DNA from: Candidatus Gerdarchaeota archaeon
GTDB lineage: Archaea; Asgardarchaeota; Heimdallarchaeia; JABLTI01
Length of the DNA: 10,689 bases
Assembly: GCA_016839405.1 (NCBI GenBank)
Contig: JAEOUJ010000242.1
Location: 1 to 10,689, forward strand
Direction: 5' to 3'
Shown: positions 1 to 7,645 of the stretch, one piece after another
Layout of the letters: each line of letters begins with the position of its first letter
How positions within the stretch are numbered: position 1 is the stretch's first letter
Notes under the pieces: model-generated
What the model was told of the DNA's origin: nothing
Database searches by the model: none
Seen by the model: the letters and a program-made list of their open reading frames with translations, nothing else
Made by a program: the position numbers and the translations under genes

Positions 1-1583
1 CAGTAAATGAGAATACTTTATTTAGTTTACAATCAACTACTAAAACTGTAACATCAGTTGCTCTTCTTTTAGCAGTCCAGAAAAAATTGTTGCAATTGGA
101 TGATCCAATCATTAATTATTATCCTGAATTTTATGTTAATAGCCGTCATGGTAAAGATGAATATAGGAAAATAACATTCAGACATTTATTATCTCATAAA
201 TCTGGCCTTCCTCGAGAAGCTAGAATAGGAGGTTGCTTTTCTCGTAAATTAGGTAGCTGGGAAGAACATATTAAAAGTATTAACAACGCTTGGTTGAATC
301 ATCCTGTTGGTGAGGTTTTCAGTTATTCTAATATTGGTATGGATCTTGTGCCATATCTTCTTGAAAAAATAACTGGCAAATCTTATCCAGATTATCTTCA
401 GGAGGTTTTGGGTGAACCTTTAGGGATAAAATATCATTGGTCAATAGATGAAGTATATAACTATGCAAATACTGCTAAAGGTTATCTAAATGGATTTGAA
501 GCTCACAAATTAGATGGACTTGCATTTGGTTGTGGAGGAGCTTTTCTTTCAATCAAAGATCAAGCTAAATTTGTCAAATTTCTATTAAATAAAGGATCAT
601 TTAATGGAAAGATGATATTAAAACATGAATTATTCGAACAATTAAGAAAAATAGAAGGTCTAAGCGGAGATGGATTTGGAACTATTGTAATTAATAAATA
701 TGGTATAAAGTTTTATGGTCATCCTGGTGGTGGGTTTGGATATAGTTCTGAAATGTTCTGGCTACCAGAACAAAATATTGGCTTAGCACTTTTCCATAAC
801 TCAGAATATGTAGAAATGAGACAATTAGCTATGGAATTAATTGCTGACATATTGAAAGCAAAAGGTTTGCCTATGCTAGAAGAGAAATTTCCACACAAAG
901 ATGAACCAATTATTGAGCTTGAAAAAGATAAATTACAACTATTTGAAGGATTTTATAATAATTCTTGGATGGAAATATATGTTAAATATAGTAGGAACAA
1001 TCTTTATCTTACACTTGAAAATCAAAAAACTAAATTAAATGCACATAGTAAAATTGCTTTTTCATCAAAACCCGGTTATGGATTAATTTTTCATTTGGAT
1101 GATAAAAATAAACCGACTGGATATACACAATATCATAGTAAAATTGGATTAGTCTCAAGCAAATTTTTAGGCAAACCAATTGAAAAACTACCCCCTACAA
1201 AAGATGAATGGAAAAAATATGTAGGGCTCTATTTTTACAAATATTATTATACAGAATATTATTTTACAGCACTTTTCCTTGATAAGAAAGGATTTTTACA
1301 ACTTGATAATAGTCGATTATATCCTTTTGATGGATTATCAAATATATTTTATCGCGATTCGGGCATAACAATAGAGTTTGAGAATGACAATAGTTTTTAC
1401 AACAACAATCTTCTCTATACAAAAATGGATAATCCAGTAGAATTTTACCAAGAGATTTTAGATAAAAACCCCAAACACAGAGCTTTACTTGATTGGGTAA
1501 TTAGAAGTGTTATATCGTCATTAAAGAAACTTGGTAGAGTTGATGAAGCAAATCAAATCTCAAATATGAACCTAAAAAAATAA
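1..1583 (+). CDS. Serine hydrolase, beta-lactamase/PBP class C family (5' partial)
   Basis: The frame is open from base 3 at the left edge, so the gene begins outside the window; the TTG at 87 is an internal codon, not the start. All three signatures of the class C beta-lactamase/penicillin-binding-like fold are visible. The nucleophile motif S-T-T-K lies at 33-44, within FSLQSTTKTVTSV and therefore upstream of that TTG. The Y-S-N triad lies at 324-332, and an H-P-G-G-G motif in place of KTG lies near 720-734. About 200 residues follow the catalytic domain. They contain two similar beta-rich stretches beginning LQLFEGFYNN and WKKYVGLYFY, as in the lipocalin-like C-terminal extensions of such hydrolases, and then a helical tail. 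The substrate cannot be told from sequence: esterase, peptidase and beta-lactamase activities all occur in the family. The gene converges on the GDCCVxC gene. Confidence 0.9.
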   Translation, partial: VNENTLFSLQSTTKTVTSVALLLAVQKKLLQLDDPIINYYPEFYVNSRHGKDEYRKITFRHLLSHKSGLPREARIGGCFSRKLGSWEEHIKSINNAWLNHPVGEVFSYSNIGMDLVPYLLEKITGKSYPDYLQEVLGEPLGIKYHWSIDEVYNYANTAKGYLNGFEAHKLDGLAFGCGGAFLSIKDQAKFVKFLLNKGSFNGKMILKHELFEQLRKIEGLSGDGFGTIVINKYGIKFYGHPGGGFGYSSEMFWLPEQNIGLALFHNSEYVEMRQLAMELIADILKAKGLPMLEEKFPHKDEPIIELEKDKLQLFEGFYNNSWMEIYVKYSRNNLYLTLENQKTKLNAHSKIAFSSKPGYGLIFHLDDKNKPTGYTQYHSKIGLVSSKFLGKPIEKLPPTKDEWKKYVGLYFYKYYYTEYYFTALFLDKKGFLQLDNSRLYPFDGLSNIFYRDSGITIEFENDNSFYNNNLLYTKMDNPVEFYQEILDKNPKHRALLDWVIRSVISSLKKLGRVDEANQISNMNLKK

Positions 1584-1625
1584 ATTTTTCAAAATTATAC
1601 GGAAATTATAAAGTTAATTGTCTTT

Positions 1626-1814
1626 TTACTCTTTTTGCATTGGTGGGCATCTTTCAGTTCCATAAGAACAATATACACAACAATCCCCTTTCTTTGGTTT
1701 GAGAATTGCTCCACAATTTGTACATTGATATATTAATTGACAATAATCTGTTGGCATTTCTTCTTCTTTTTCATAGCTACATTCTGGACAAGTTATAATT
1801 GATTTTAGTTTCAT
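1626..1814 (-). CDS. GDCCVxC-domain small cysteine-rich protein
   Basis: This 62-residue protein has nine cysteines. A CPEC pair sits at residues 9-12, C25 follows, and a CTNC pair at 31-34 gives a zinc-ribbon-like pattern. The C-terminal hallmark GDCCVYCSYG (43-52) is followed by C56-P-P. This matches the small family named for its GDCCVxC motif, some members of which are selenoproteins; here every position is an ordinary Cys codon and no in-frame TGA occurs. Family members can lie near metal or mercury transport genes, but none is visible here. The function is unknown; metal binding or thiol redox chemistry is inferred from the cysteines. It lies 40 bases downstream of the MBL gene on the same strand. 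A TATA-like AATATATT occurs in that gap, so it may have its own promoter. No clear SD precedes the ATG. Confidence 0.8.
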   Translation of the reverse strand: MKLKSIITCPECSYEKEEEMPTDYCQLIYQCTNCGAILKPKKGDCCVYCSYGTERCPPMQKE

Positions 1815-1854
1815 GTTTAATAATTAAATTTTATCTTTCTTTAATATATTTCAT

Positions 1855-2688
1855 TTATTTGAGGTTTTTATACAGATTAGCTATACAATAATCAAATATT
1901 GGTGTTTTTTTGGCACTTTCGGGCCAATATCCCTTTGGTAATTTTGGATGTTTGATAATTTCTTCATCAGACAAATTTTCTTTTTTCAATTCCTTTAGTG
2001 TTCCTAATAATTCATCAAAGTATTTCCTTACATTGATGAGATACTTGCTATCAATTGGCTTTCCATGACCAGGTATAATTGTATTAACTTTCATTTCTTC
2101 CCATGATTTAAGAGCTGTCACCCATTTTTCCATATCAGTGTCAGGTTCACCAAAATAAGGATAGACATCTACTTGGATAAGATCACCACTTATAATGATA
2201 TTTTCTGGTTTATAATGTATTGAAGATGAACATGCTGAGTGTCCTCCAACAACCTGATATATAACTTCTTCATTTTTGCCAAAAATCATTTTACCATCCA
2301 TCCATTTATTTGGCATGAAAAGTTTGGCTTCACCTATGGATTCTCTGAATCCAAGAAATACATTTGACATATTGTCAATAATCTGTTCAGTAAATTCAGC
2401 TTTCACAAATCTTTCTATATTAGCTTTAGCAAACTGTGGTGCTACTACTAGAACATCACTAAATGCGCCCATTGCTAAGAAATGATCAACATGACCATGT
2501 GTAAGTATAAGAGTACTTGTTTTTCGTTTAAATTTCTCTTCCATAGCTTTTCTAAAATTAGCAATATTAGTAGTATTTAATCCAGTATCTACAAAAATCA
2601 ATTCATCATCCAAAGCTATGCATGCTGAATTTGATCCCCAAACATTCTGAAATAAAACAACAGACTTAGATATTTCTTTGTATGACAT
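1855..2688 (-). CDS. MBL-fold metallo-hydrolase
   Basis: This is a 277-residue metallo-beta-lactamase superfamily protein with the full metal site. H64-G-H66-V-D68-H69 is in the context LTHGHVDH. The third ligand is H150 (VVGGHS), the bridging Asp is D169 (ISGDL), and H208 lies in IPGHGKP. The layout resembles glyoxalase II-like and other single-domain MBL hydrolases. The C-terminal 60 residues are helical and substrate-specific, and include PKLPKGYWP near residue 250. The reaction cannot be assigned; a thioester, lactone or other ester hydrolase is plausible. The start is ATG. A TATA-like AATATATT lies about 20-25 bases upstream on this strand, implying a short leader without SD. The gene is divergent from the GH16 gene across about 65 bases and is followed by the GDCCVxC gene. 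Confidence 0.9.
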   Translation of the reverse strand: MSYKEISKSVVLFQNVWGSNSACIALDDELIFVDTGLNTTNIANFRKAMEEKFKRKTSTLILTHGHVDHFLAMGAFSDVLVVAPQFAKANIERFVKAEFTEQIIDNMSNVFLGFRESIGEAKLFMPNKWMDGKMIFGKNEEVIYQVVGGHSACSSSIHYKPENIIISGDLIQVDVYPYFGEPDTDMEKWVTALKSWEEMKVNTIIPGHGKPIDSKYLINVRKYFDELLGTLKELKKENLSDEEIIKHPKLPKGYWPESAKKTPIFDYCIANLYKNLK

Positions 2689-2752
2689 GCACTAACTTCT
2701 GAGTCAAAATATATTAATTATTATAATAGTCTTGATTATTAGAGTGCTATTG

Positions 2753-3616
2753 ATGATTAATAACAGAAAATGGATTAGTAAAATACTAGTGATAATATTT
2801 TCATTGATATTTGTTGGTTCAATGATAACAATTTATCTTTTACCCAAAGAAATATCACCAGGCCCATACTTGAATCCGACAGATTGGAAACTTGTTCTCT
2901 TTGATGATTTTAATGGTGATACCTTAAATCTAACACATTGGAGTTATAACTATCCAAATGATTGGCCACATGAGGGGCATACTCATAATCATCAAGCTTA
3001 CATGACAGAAGAAAATGTCCTTATTGAAAATAGCTTTCTTAGATTAATGGGAGAAAATAGGAGACATCTTGATGCACCGGACCCAGAATGGGGATGGGGA
3101 AAATTACTACATTATAACTATACTGCAGGTTGTATTCACTCGAGAGGAAAACTCAATTTCACAAGAGGATATATTGAGGGGCGATTCAAAATGCCTGTTT
3201 CTCGAGGCTTTTGGCCAGCATTTTGGATGTTAAAAGATGCTGAAGTCGGTTTACCAGAAGTCGATATTATAGAAGTATTAACTCATGCTCCAAATATTCT
3301 TTATACAACTGTTCACTATGGCTATTCTTGGTCAGATTATAATTCTTATGGCAAAATGAACTTATATTTACCTGATCTATCCACTGATTTTCATAATTAT
3401 GGAGTAGAAATATCTGATGAAGCATTGACTTGGTTTTTCGATGGTAAAAGTATAGGAAGAGTTTTCAAAAATGAATATTGGTTGGAACAATGTAAAGATT
3501 TGTTTATTATTATTAATTTAGCAATTGGTGGATGGGAATTAGAACCAGATGAAACTACTATATGGCCAGCATATTTTGAATGTGATTGGATAAAAATTTG
3601 GCAGTTAAAGGAATAG
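2753..3616 (+). CDS. GH16 family beta-glucanase, membrane-anchored or secreted
   Basis: The protein is 287 residues from this ATG; a TTG seven codons upstream at 2732 is possible but less likely. Residues about 9-30 form one hydrophobic segment after a basic start, so it is a signal anchor or signal peptide placing the enzyme outside the cell. The GH16 jelly-roll follows from about residue 45 (WKLVLFDDF). GFWPAFWML comes just before the active-site strand PEVDIIEV, which gives E169-x-D171-x-x-E174. In the family the first Glu is the nucleophile and the last the acid/base. The extra residue is the beta-bulge form typical of laminarinases, agarases and carrageenases. The C terminus IWPAYFECDWIKIWQ is the usual last strand. 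Three N-x-T sequons (NLT, NYT, NFT) are present. The likely substrate is a beta-1,3-glucan or similar marine polysaccharide, but this is inferred. It ends in TAG, convergent with the regulator gene. Confidence 0.88.
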   Translation: MINNRKWISKILVIIFSLIFVGSMITIYLLPKEISPGPYLNPTDWKLVLFDDFNGDTLNLTHWSYNYPNDWPHEGHTHNHQAYMTEENVLIENSFLRLMGENRRHLDAPDPEWGWGKLLHYNYTAGCIHSRGKLNFTRGYIEGRFKMPVSRGFWPAFWMLKDAEVGLPEVDIIEVLTHAPNILYTTVHYGYSWSDYNSYGKMNLYLPDLSTDFHNYGVEISDEALTWFFDGKSIGRVFKNEYWLEQCKDLFIIINLAIGGWELEPDETTIWPAYFECDWIKIWQLKE

Positions 3617-3650
3617 AAAAAAAACAAAAGATATTAGGAATCAATATACA

Positions 3651-4466
3651 CTATTTCTCATTTTTGAACCTAGCATTGAAATCTAATGAACCCATAAATA
3701 GGTAGGTATAAAATAATTTCCTATTATCTTTTGAAATTCCATCTTGATCCATTTCTTTCTCAAATTCATTTTTCAATTTAATTAATTCTTTGTGAAAATT
3801 ATTGAAAGTCTCAACTAAACGTAATAATTGTTTTGTATTACTTAAAGATAAAGAGACATTATAAATTTCTACATCTGAAGGATCGATTATTAGATTTTCT
3901 TCTATGTAGTCCTTTCCTTTTTCATCAACAAGTTTGGTTAAATTATCTAATGCTGATACTACTTCATTAACAATCATGTTTTGAATATTATATGACAATG
4001 TTAAATTCTGTCTTATAGCTTGAACAGCTATTTCAAAATTCTCTTTAGATAATATTTGTTTTATTAGGAATCTATATAATTCATCTTCATTTTTATTCTT
4101 AAGAGTTTCATATTCTTTTAAAATTGATTCTTCTCTCATTTCCAAAGCTTTCATTTCTTCTTCATATAATTTTTTAACACCAGATGATAATTTGTAGAAT
4201 TTTCCCCAGCTTGAAGCTGTTTTCTCAGCATCTACATCTATTAATCCTTCTTCAAGTAATTTTTTTGTATATCTTATAATCGTTGTTTCAGGACGACCTA
4301 ATAATCTTGCTAGATTTTTAAGATTTAAAGAATCATACCAAATAATTGCTGATATTATCCCATATTTTACTTCATCATAAACTACTTCGTTGTATTTTTT
4401 TCTTATATCATCCGATATTTTGCTTTCAGGCATTTCTTTTTTCTCCATATTAATAATATATTCCAT
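3651..4466 (-). CDS. Winged-helix transcriptional regulator
   Basis: This 271-residue protein has an N-terminal winged helix-turn-helix at about residues 30-95. The segment LNLKNLARLLGRPETTIIRY holds the turn and the recognition helix (about 59-72); EGLIDVDAEKTASSWGKFYKL forms the wing. The rest (about 100-271) is predicted helical and rich in Glu and Lys, probably for dimerisation or ligand sensing. The HTH resembles ArsR/MarR/TrmB-type archaeal regulators, but I cannot name a family. It is divergent from an MFS exporter, and the shared intergenic region has dyad operators. It is therefore probably the local repressor of the exporter and of itself. No SD precedes the first ATG and a TTTTTAAAT box lies about 20-25 bases upstream, so the mRNA may be leaderless; a second in-frame ATG at 4448 is an alternative start. 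Confidence 0.82.
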   Translation of the reverse strand: MEYIINMEKKEMPESKISDDIRKKYNEVVYDEVKYGIISAIIWYDSLNLKNLARLLGRPETTIIRYTKKLLEEGLIDVDAEKTASSWGKFYKLSSGVKKLYEEEMKALEMREESILKEYETLKNKNEDELYRFLIKQILSKENFEIAVQAIRQNLTLSYNIQNMIVNEVVSALDNLTKLVDEKGKDYIEENLIIDPSDVEIYNVSLSLSNTKQLLRLVETFNNFHKELIKLKNEFEKEMDQDGISKDNRKLFYTYLFMGSLDFNARFKNEK

Positions 4467-4493
4467 TTTTAAAAATATTCCGATTTAAAAATA

Positions 4494-4508
4494 ATTCCAT
4501 GTTGGAAT
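4494..4508. promoter_or_regulatory. Operator dyad 1 (ATTCCA-N3-TGGAAT)
   Basis: ATTCCATGTTGGAAT is a perfect inverted repeat of 6-base arms around TGT. It ends three bases before the TATA box of the MFS gene, where the archaeal BRE sits, and lies just upstream of a TTTTTAAAT box on the regulator side. A protein bound here could block both divergent promoters. Confidence 0.7.
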
Positions 4509-4511
4509 AAC

Positions 4512-4519
4512 TTTATATA
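4512..4519 (+). promoter_or_regulatory. TATA box of the leader ORF/MFS transcript
   Basis: TTTATATA is an archaeal-type TATA box. A transcript start about 25 bases downstream would fall near 4540-4545, between operator dyads 1 and 2. The position is inferred from box geometry only. Confidence 0.6.
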
Positions 4520-4531
4520 GTACTTGGTGCA

Positions 4532-4550
4532 TAATTTCATATAGAAATTA
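4532..4550. promoter_or_regulatory. Inverted repeat between the two operators
   Basis: TAATTTCATATAGAAATTA has 7-base arms around ATATA. Its core TTTCA-TAT-AGAAA is a degenerate version of the TTCCA-N3-TGGAA dyads on either side, and its centre (4541) overlaps the expected transcript start. It may be a weaker third binding site. Confidence 0.45.
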
Positions 4551-4565
4551 ATTCCATGGTGGAAT
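4551..4565. promoter_or_regulatory. Operator dyad 2 (ATTCCA-N3-TGGAAT)
   Basis: ATTCCATGGTGGAAT repeats dyad 1 with one base changed in the spacer. The dyad centres are 57 bp apart. It lies just after the expected transcript start of the exporter, so occupancy here would block initiation or elongation. Confidence 0.7.
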
Positions 4566-4589
4566 AAATTCATATTTGGAGGAAAAAAA

Positions 4590-4700
4590 GTGTATCGAAT
4601 AAAAATATTAGAAAAAAAATGGAAAAATAATCCTGTAAAATTAAGAAAGGAAGTATTAGCAAATGGCGGAATCAAATACATTAATCTCTGGAATAGATGA
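4590..4700 (+). CDS. Possible 36-residue leader peptide
   Basis: A GTG start is preceded by GGAGG at 4578-4582 with a 7-base spacer, a better SD than the one before the exporter itself. The product starts MYRIKILEKKWKN and is basic and unremarkable. It ends at TGA 4698-4700, inside the exporter gene, overlapping the exporter start by 38 bases in another frame. It could couple translation of the exporter or act as an attenuator. I see no homologous family, and the ORF may instead be chance next to a misplaced SD. Confidence 0.4.
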   Translation: MYRIKILEKKWKNNPVKLRKEVLANGGIKYINLWNR

Positions 4701-6135
4701 AAAAAATAGAGAAGTAAGTGAAATTATATACGATTCAAAAAGAAGATTCAAGCATTTTCTATTCTTCTTTTCAGGTCAACAAATATCATTATTAGGTTCA
4801 TCAATAGTCTCATTTGCAATTATTTGGTGGTTAACAGTTACAACCCAAAGTGAATTAATGTTAGGTATAGCTTCATTAGTTAGTTTGGGTCCTTATATTT
4901 TCGTAGCACCTTTTAGCGGAGTATTTGCCGATCGATTCAATAGGAAGATGTTATTGATAATAATTGATGCTTTTCAAGCGTCAGTTACTGTTGTTTTAGC
5001 TATTCTCTTCCTAACTAATCACATATCTATTGCTGTGATTATGGTTATGTTAGGTATCAGAGGCGTAGCTCAAGCATTCCATCAACCTATATCAATGTCT
5101 GTCACACCCGTCATGGTTCCTAAAAAGCACTTTAGCAGAATTAATGGGCTAGGTTATTTGGTTGGTGGAATTATTAATATTATAGGACCAGCTATTGGAG
5201 CAGCTTTGCTAGCTATACCAGGTATTAATATCGGAATGATTCTTTGGGTTGATGTTTTAACATTTGGTATAGCATTAATTCCTTTGTTAATTATAAAGAT
5301 ACCATCAGCTATAACCAGTAAAGAGAAAGAAGAACAAGTAAAGGAATCTTTTGTAGCACAATTTACAGATGGATTTAGAACATTAAAAAGCATCAAAGGT
5401 ATGGTAGCACTTATTTTTGCTGCTATGGTATTTAATTTCTTTATGTCACCGCTCTTTGGTTTACTGCCTTTATTTGTTAATAAGATTCATGGCGGAACAG
5501 AAGTTGAATACGCTATAGTTGTGGGTATGCTTCAGGCAGCTATTGTTATTGGTGGATTAGTAATGTCATTTTTCAAGGGTTTCAAGAAGCCAATTTTATT
5601 CTTTATAATCAGTGCAATGATGCAAGTTGTTTTTCAAATTGCTCTTACATTTATTCCGACAGATTTCAATGGACGTTTTTGGACTATAGGAGCATTGCTT
5701 TTTGCTTTAATACTGCCAATTTCAATTATAGATGTCAGTTTTATGACCAGTTTACAAATGTTAATCCCAAAAGAAAAATTTGGGCGTGTTATTGGAACAA
5801 TTATGGCTATTTCTCCAGCAATCAGACCACTTGGGCAATTCCTTTCAGGTGTAATAGCTGAATTTGTAGGAATAAATTGGGTATTAATAGTATCAGGCAT
5901 ATTAGCTGCTACATCTTTATTATCATTTTATTTATTCTCACCAATACGTCGACTAGATAGAACAATTAAAGGCATTATGGAGTCTATAGAGAAAAAACAA
6001 GAAGAATCTATGGATCAGATAGAGAAAAAAGATGAGATTAAATTTGAATTAACTTTAAAAGAAAGTAAAAAACCTCCACATTTAAGCACTATAAAATCAG
6101 AGAATATAAATAAATCAATTGAGGGCGCTAAATAA
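4663..6135 (+). CDS. MFS efflux transporter (DHA3/macrolide-exporter type)
   Basis: This 490-residue major facilitator protein has about 12 membrane segments between residues 30 and 430. FLFFFSGQQISLLGSSIV opens the first segment. The family's loop 2-3 motif appears as GVFADRFNRK (86-95), which matches motif A (G-x-x-x-D-R-x-x-R/K). The pattern fits drug-exporting MFS proteins of the EntS/MefA-like group, proton-driven in studied members; the substrate is unknown. A charged C-terminal tail of about 60 residues (RRLDRTIKGIMESIEKKQEE onward) is cytosolic. A TAG in frame just upstream (4657) excludes a longer N terminus. AAAGGAAG lies about 11 bases before the ATG. Expression is probably controlled by the divergent winged-helix regulator through the dyads between them. 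Confidence 0.9.
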   Translation: MAESNTLISGIDEKNREVSEIIYDSKRRFKHFLFFFSGQQISLLGSSIVSFAIIWWLTVTTQSELMLGIASLVSLGPYIFVAPFSGVFADRFNRKMLLIIIDAFQASVTVVLAILFLTNHISIAVIMVMLGIRGVAQAFHQPISMSVTPVMVPKKHFSRINGLGYLVGGIINIIGPAIGAALLAIPGINIGMILWVDVLTFGIALIPLLIIKIPSAITSKEKEEQVKESFVAQFTDGFRTLKSIKGMVALIFAAMVFNFFMSPLFGLLPLFVNKIHGGTEVEYAIVVGMLQAAIVIGGLVMSFFKGFKKPILFFIISAMMQVVFQIALTFIPTDFNGRFWTIGALLFALILPISIIDVSFMTSLQMLIPKEKFGRVIGTIMAISPAIRPLGQFLSGVIAEFVGINWVLIVSGILAATSLLSFYLFSPIRRLDRTIKGIMESIEKKQEESMDQIEKKDEIKFELTLKESKKPPHLSTIKSENINKSIEGAK

Positions 6136-6143
6136 TCGCAAAT

Positions 6144-6175
6144 GAAAAAGAAGTGAGAAAAAAAACTTCTTTTTC
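6144..6175 (+). terminator. Terminator hairpin after the MFS gene
   Basis: A perfect 11-bp stem (GAAAAAGAAGT with ACTTCTTTTTC) around a 10-base A-rich loop is followed by TGATTTTTTCTTTTA. It lies 8 bases after the stop codon. An 11-base direct repeat, TAATCGCAAAT, flanks it at 6133-6143 and 6189-6199. Confidence 0.7.
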
Positions 6176-6278
6176 TGATTTTTTCTTTTAATCGCAAATT
6201 TTTGAGAATATCATAGACTAGATGAAAATTTTTTAAGGTAACAAAAGATACTCCCACAATAAGAGGGACTTCTAAGAA

Positions 6279-7286
6279 ATGAAGCGAATGGACATACCAT
6301 CAATATTCATAATATTTTTTGCATTTCTTAATGCATTAGCACTTATTTGGATTTTAGGATATAAAGGTGATTTTAGAAGAACCACTTTGTTTCTATTTTT
6401 AGGGTCAATTATCCTCTTTACTGTTACGATGATCTCCTTATGGGAACTTTACGAATATTTGTTATTTGAAAACAAAAGACTAAGAGTTGCTATTGTTGTA
6501 ATTATGAGAATAGCTGCTTTAGTGGGAAGTGTTTTAGGTGTTATAGCTGTTGCTTATTTCTTTGCTATTGGTAATGGTAAAAATCTCATACTAAATATTA
6601 GACAAATATTCATTTTATATGAAACAGGATTTATTATTGGTTGTATTTACACACCATTACTCTATTTAAGTTATACAATTATCACCTTTATTGCTGTTAT
6701 AAGATTGGGAAGCTACAAGTTTAAATCACAACAATTCTATCGCGTCAGTGATTTTGCTCATACAATTGTTATGGAAGATTATTCACCTAATTTCTCTGAA
6801 CATTTAAAGGAATGGGCACTTTATATTCCAGGTACTCAGAGTTTTGATTTATTTAAAGAAGTAATTAATAAAAAATATTCAGCAAAAGAAAAATCAAATG
6901 ATTTACCAGTAATAGCTAAACCATTTGCTGTGATATTTCCTCAAAGTATCAATATTTTTAGAGAATATATTCCAATGTTAAAAAAGAAGAAACAATCATT
7001 AGCATTAGAATTAGTGGAAGCTATTAATGAACAAATCAAAGATTCTGAGGTAAATACTGAAGCTATAGAGCTAAAGAAAAAATTAGAACCACAAATAAAT
7101 AATATCAAACTAGTGAGACCAATTGTAGAGAAAGAGAAAATCATTCCAATTGAAACAATAATAGAGGAAACTAATCTTTCTAAAGAGCAGATTGTTGAGA
7201 TAAGTAAATATCTTGACCGCGAAGTATACAAAGATGAGCTCATGACAAATATACAATTAATTAGAAAATTACAAAAAGCGCTTTAA
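6279..7286 (+). CDS. Four-TM membrane protein with long cytosolic domain, unknown function
   Basis: I do not recognise this 335-residue protein. Four hydrophobic helices lie at about residues 6-27, 34-58, 68-97 and 113-143. About 190 mostly hydrophilic residues follow. The segment 150-215 looks folded (QQFYRVSDFAHTIVMEDY, FSEHLKEWALYIPGT). A Lys/Glu-rich helical region follows at about 235-290. Near the C terminus, IPIETIIEETNLSKEQIVEI has a helix-turn-helix-like rhythm, as in winged-helix or PCI-like tails; this is a weak resemblance. GAGGG lies 11 bases before the ATG; a second ATG at 6288 is an alternative. The gene has its own upstream region after the MFS terminator, with AATTTTTTAAGG as a possible promoter box. 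It is followed on the same strand by a frameshifted ORF and plsY. Confidence 0.72.
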   Translation: MKRMDIPSIFIIFFAFLNALALIWILGYKGDFRRTTLFLFLGSIILFTVTMISLWELYEYLLFENKRLRVAIVVIMRIAALVGSVLGVIAVAYFFAIGNGKNLILNIRQIFILYETGFIIGCIYTPLLYLSYTIITFIAVIRLGSYKFKSQQFYRVSDFAHTIVMEDYSPNFSEHLKEWALYIPGTQSFDLFKEVINKKYSAKEKSNDLPVIAKPFAVIFPQSINIFREYIPMLKKKKQSLALELVEAINEQIKDSEVNTEAIELKKKLEPQINNIKLVRPIVEKEKIIPIETIIEETNLSKEQIVEISKYLDREVYKDELMTNIQLIRKLQKAL

Positions 7287-7308
7287 AAACTCGTAAATTA
7301 ATTTTTAT

Positions 7309-7619
7309 ATGAAAAATCCAAATAGAGAAATTAGCTGGACTATGTAGAACTACTGAAGATAAAACTTTAACGATCTTAGGGGATATACTTGAAATCGCGC
7401 CACAATTAGGTGAATATAAGGAATTTAAAATGATTTTCTTTCCATCAACTGAAATAAACAAATTTGATTCATTTATTGATATTGTTAAAATTAAAAAGGA
7501 ATTGCAAGCAAAAAAAGATAGTGAAAAACTAATCTGATTTGTTTCAAAAAGTAAATAGTTCAATTGATGAATATATCCAACAAAAATATATTCTAGAAAA
7601 TAAAGTAATTTATCTATAA
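7309..7619 (+). pseudogene. Small gene broken by two +1 frameshifts, unknown product
   Basis: No intact long ORF exists in this 359-base gap, but a clear reading frame emerges if two bases are skipped. ATG at 7309 opens a frame that stops after 12 codons. Ignoring one A of the A5 run at 7312-7316 gives M-K-I-Q-I-E-K-L-A-G-L-C-R and continues to TGA at 7535. Ignoring A7532 just before that stop continues as SDLFQKVNSS to TAA at 7617. The joined product is about 102 residues and has protein-like composition: IEKLAGLCRTTEDKTLTI at the start, IFFPSTEINKFDSFIDIV in the middle, and a charged, possibly coiled-coil end. It could be a decayed gene, two sequencing errors, or programmed frameshifting. 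The family is unknown. It sits between the four-TM gene and plsY, all on the plus strand. Confidence 0.5.
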
Positions 7620-7645
7620 CAACTATTTCCAGCGATTTGAGAATA

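Noticed and set aside
6133..6199. TAATCGCAAAT direct repeats as a target-site duplication
   Set aside because: They flank only a terminator hairpin and one overlaps a stop codon; no mobile element lies between them.
6941..7243. 100-codon minus-strand ORF inside the four-TM gene
   Set aside because: It is a shadow of a Lys/Glu-rich coding region on the plus strand.
7261..7563. 100-codon minus-strand ORF in the gap before plsY
   Set aside because: It is the complement of the frameshifted plus-strand gene and overlaps the end of the four-TM gene; composition (Ser, Ile, Phe, Asn) is typical of shadows.
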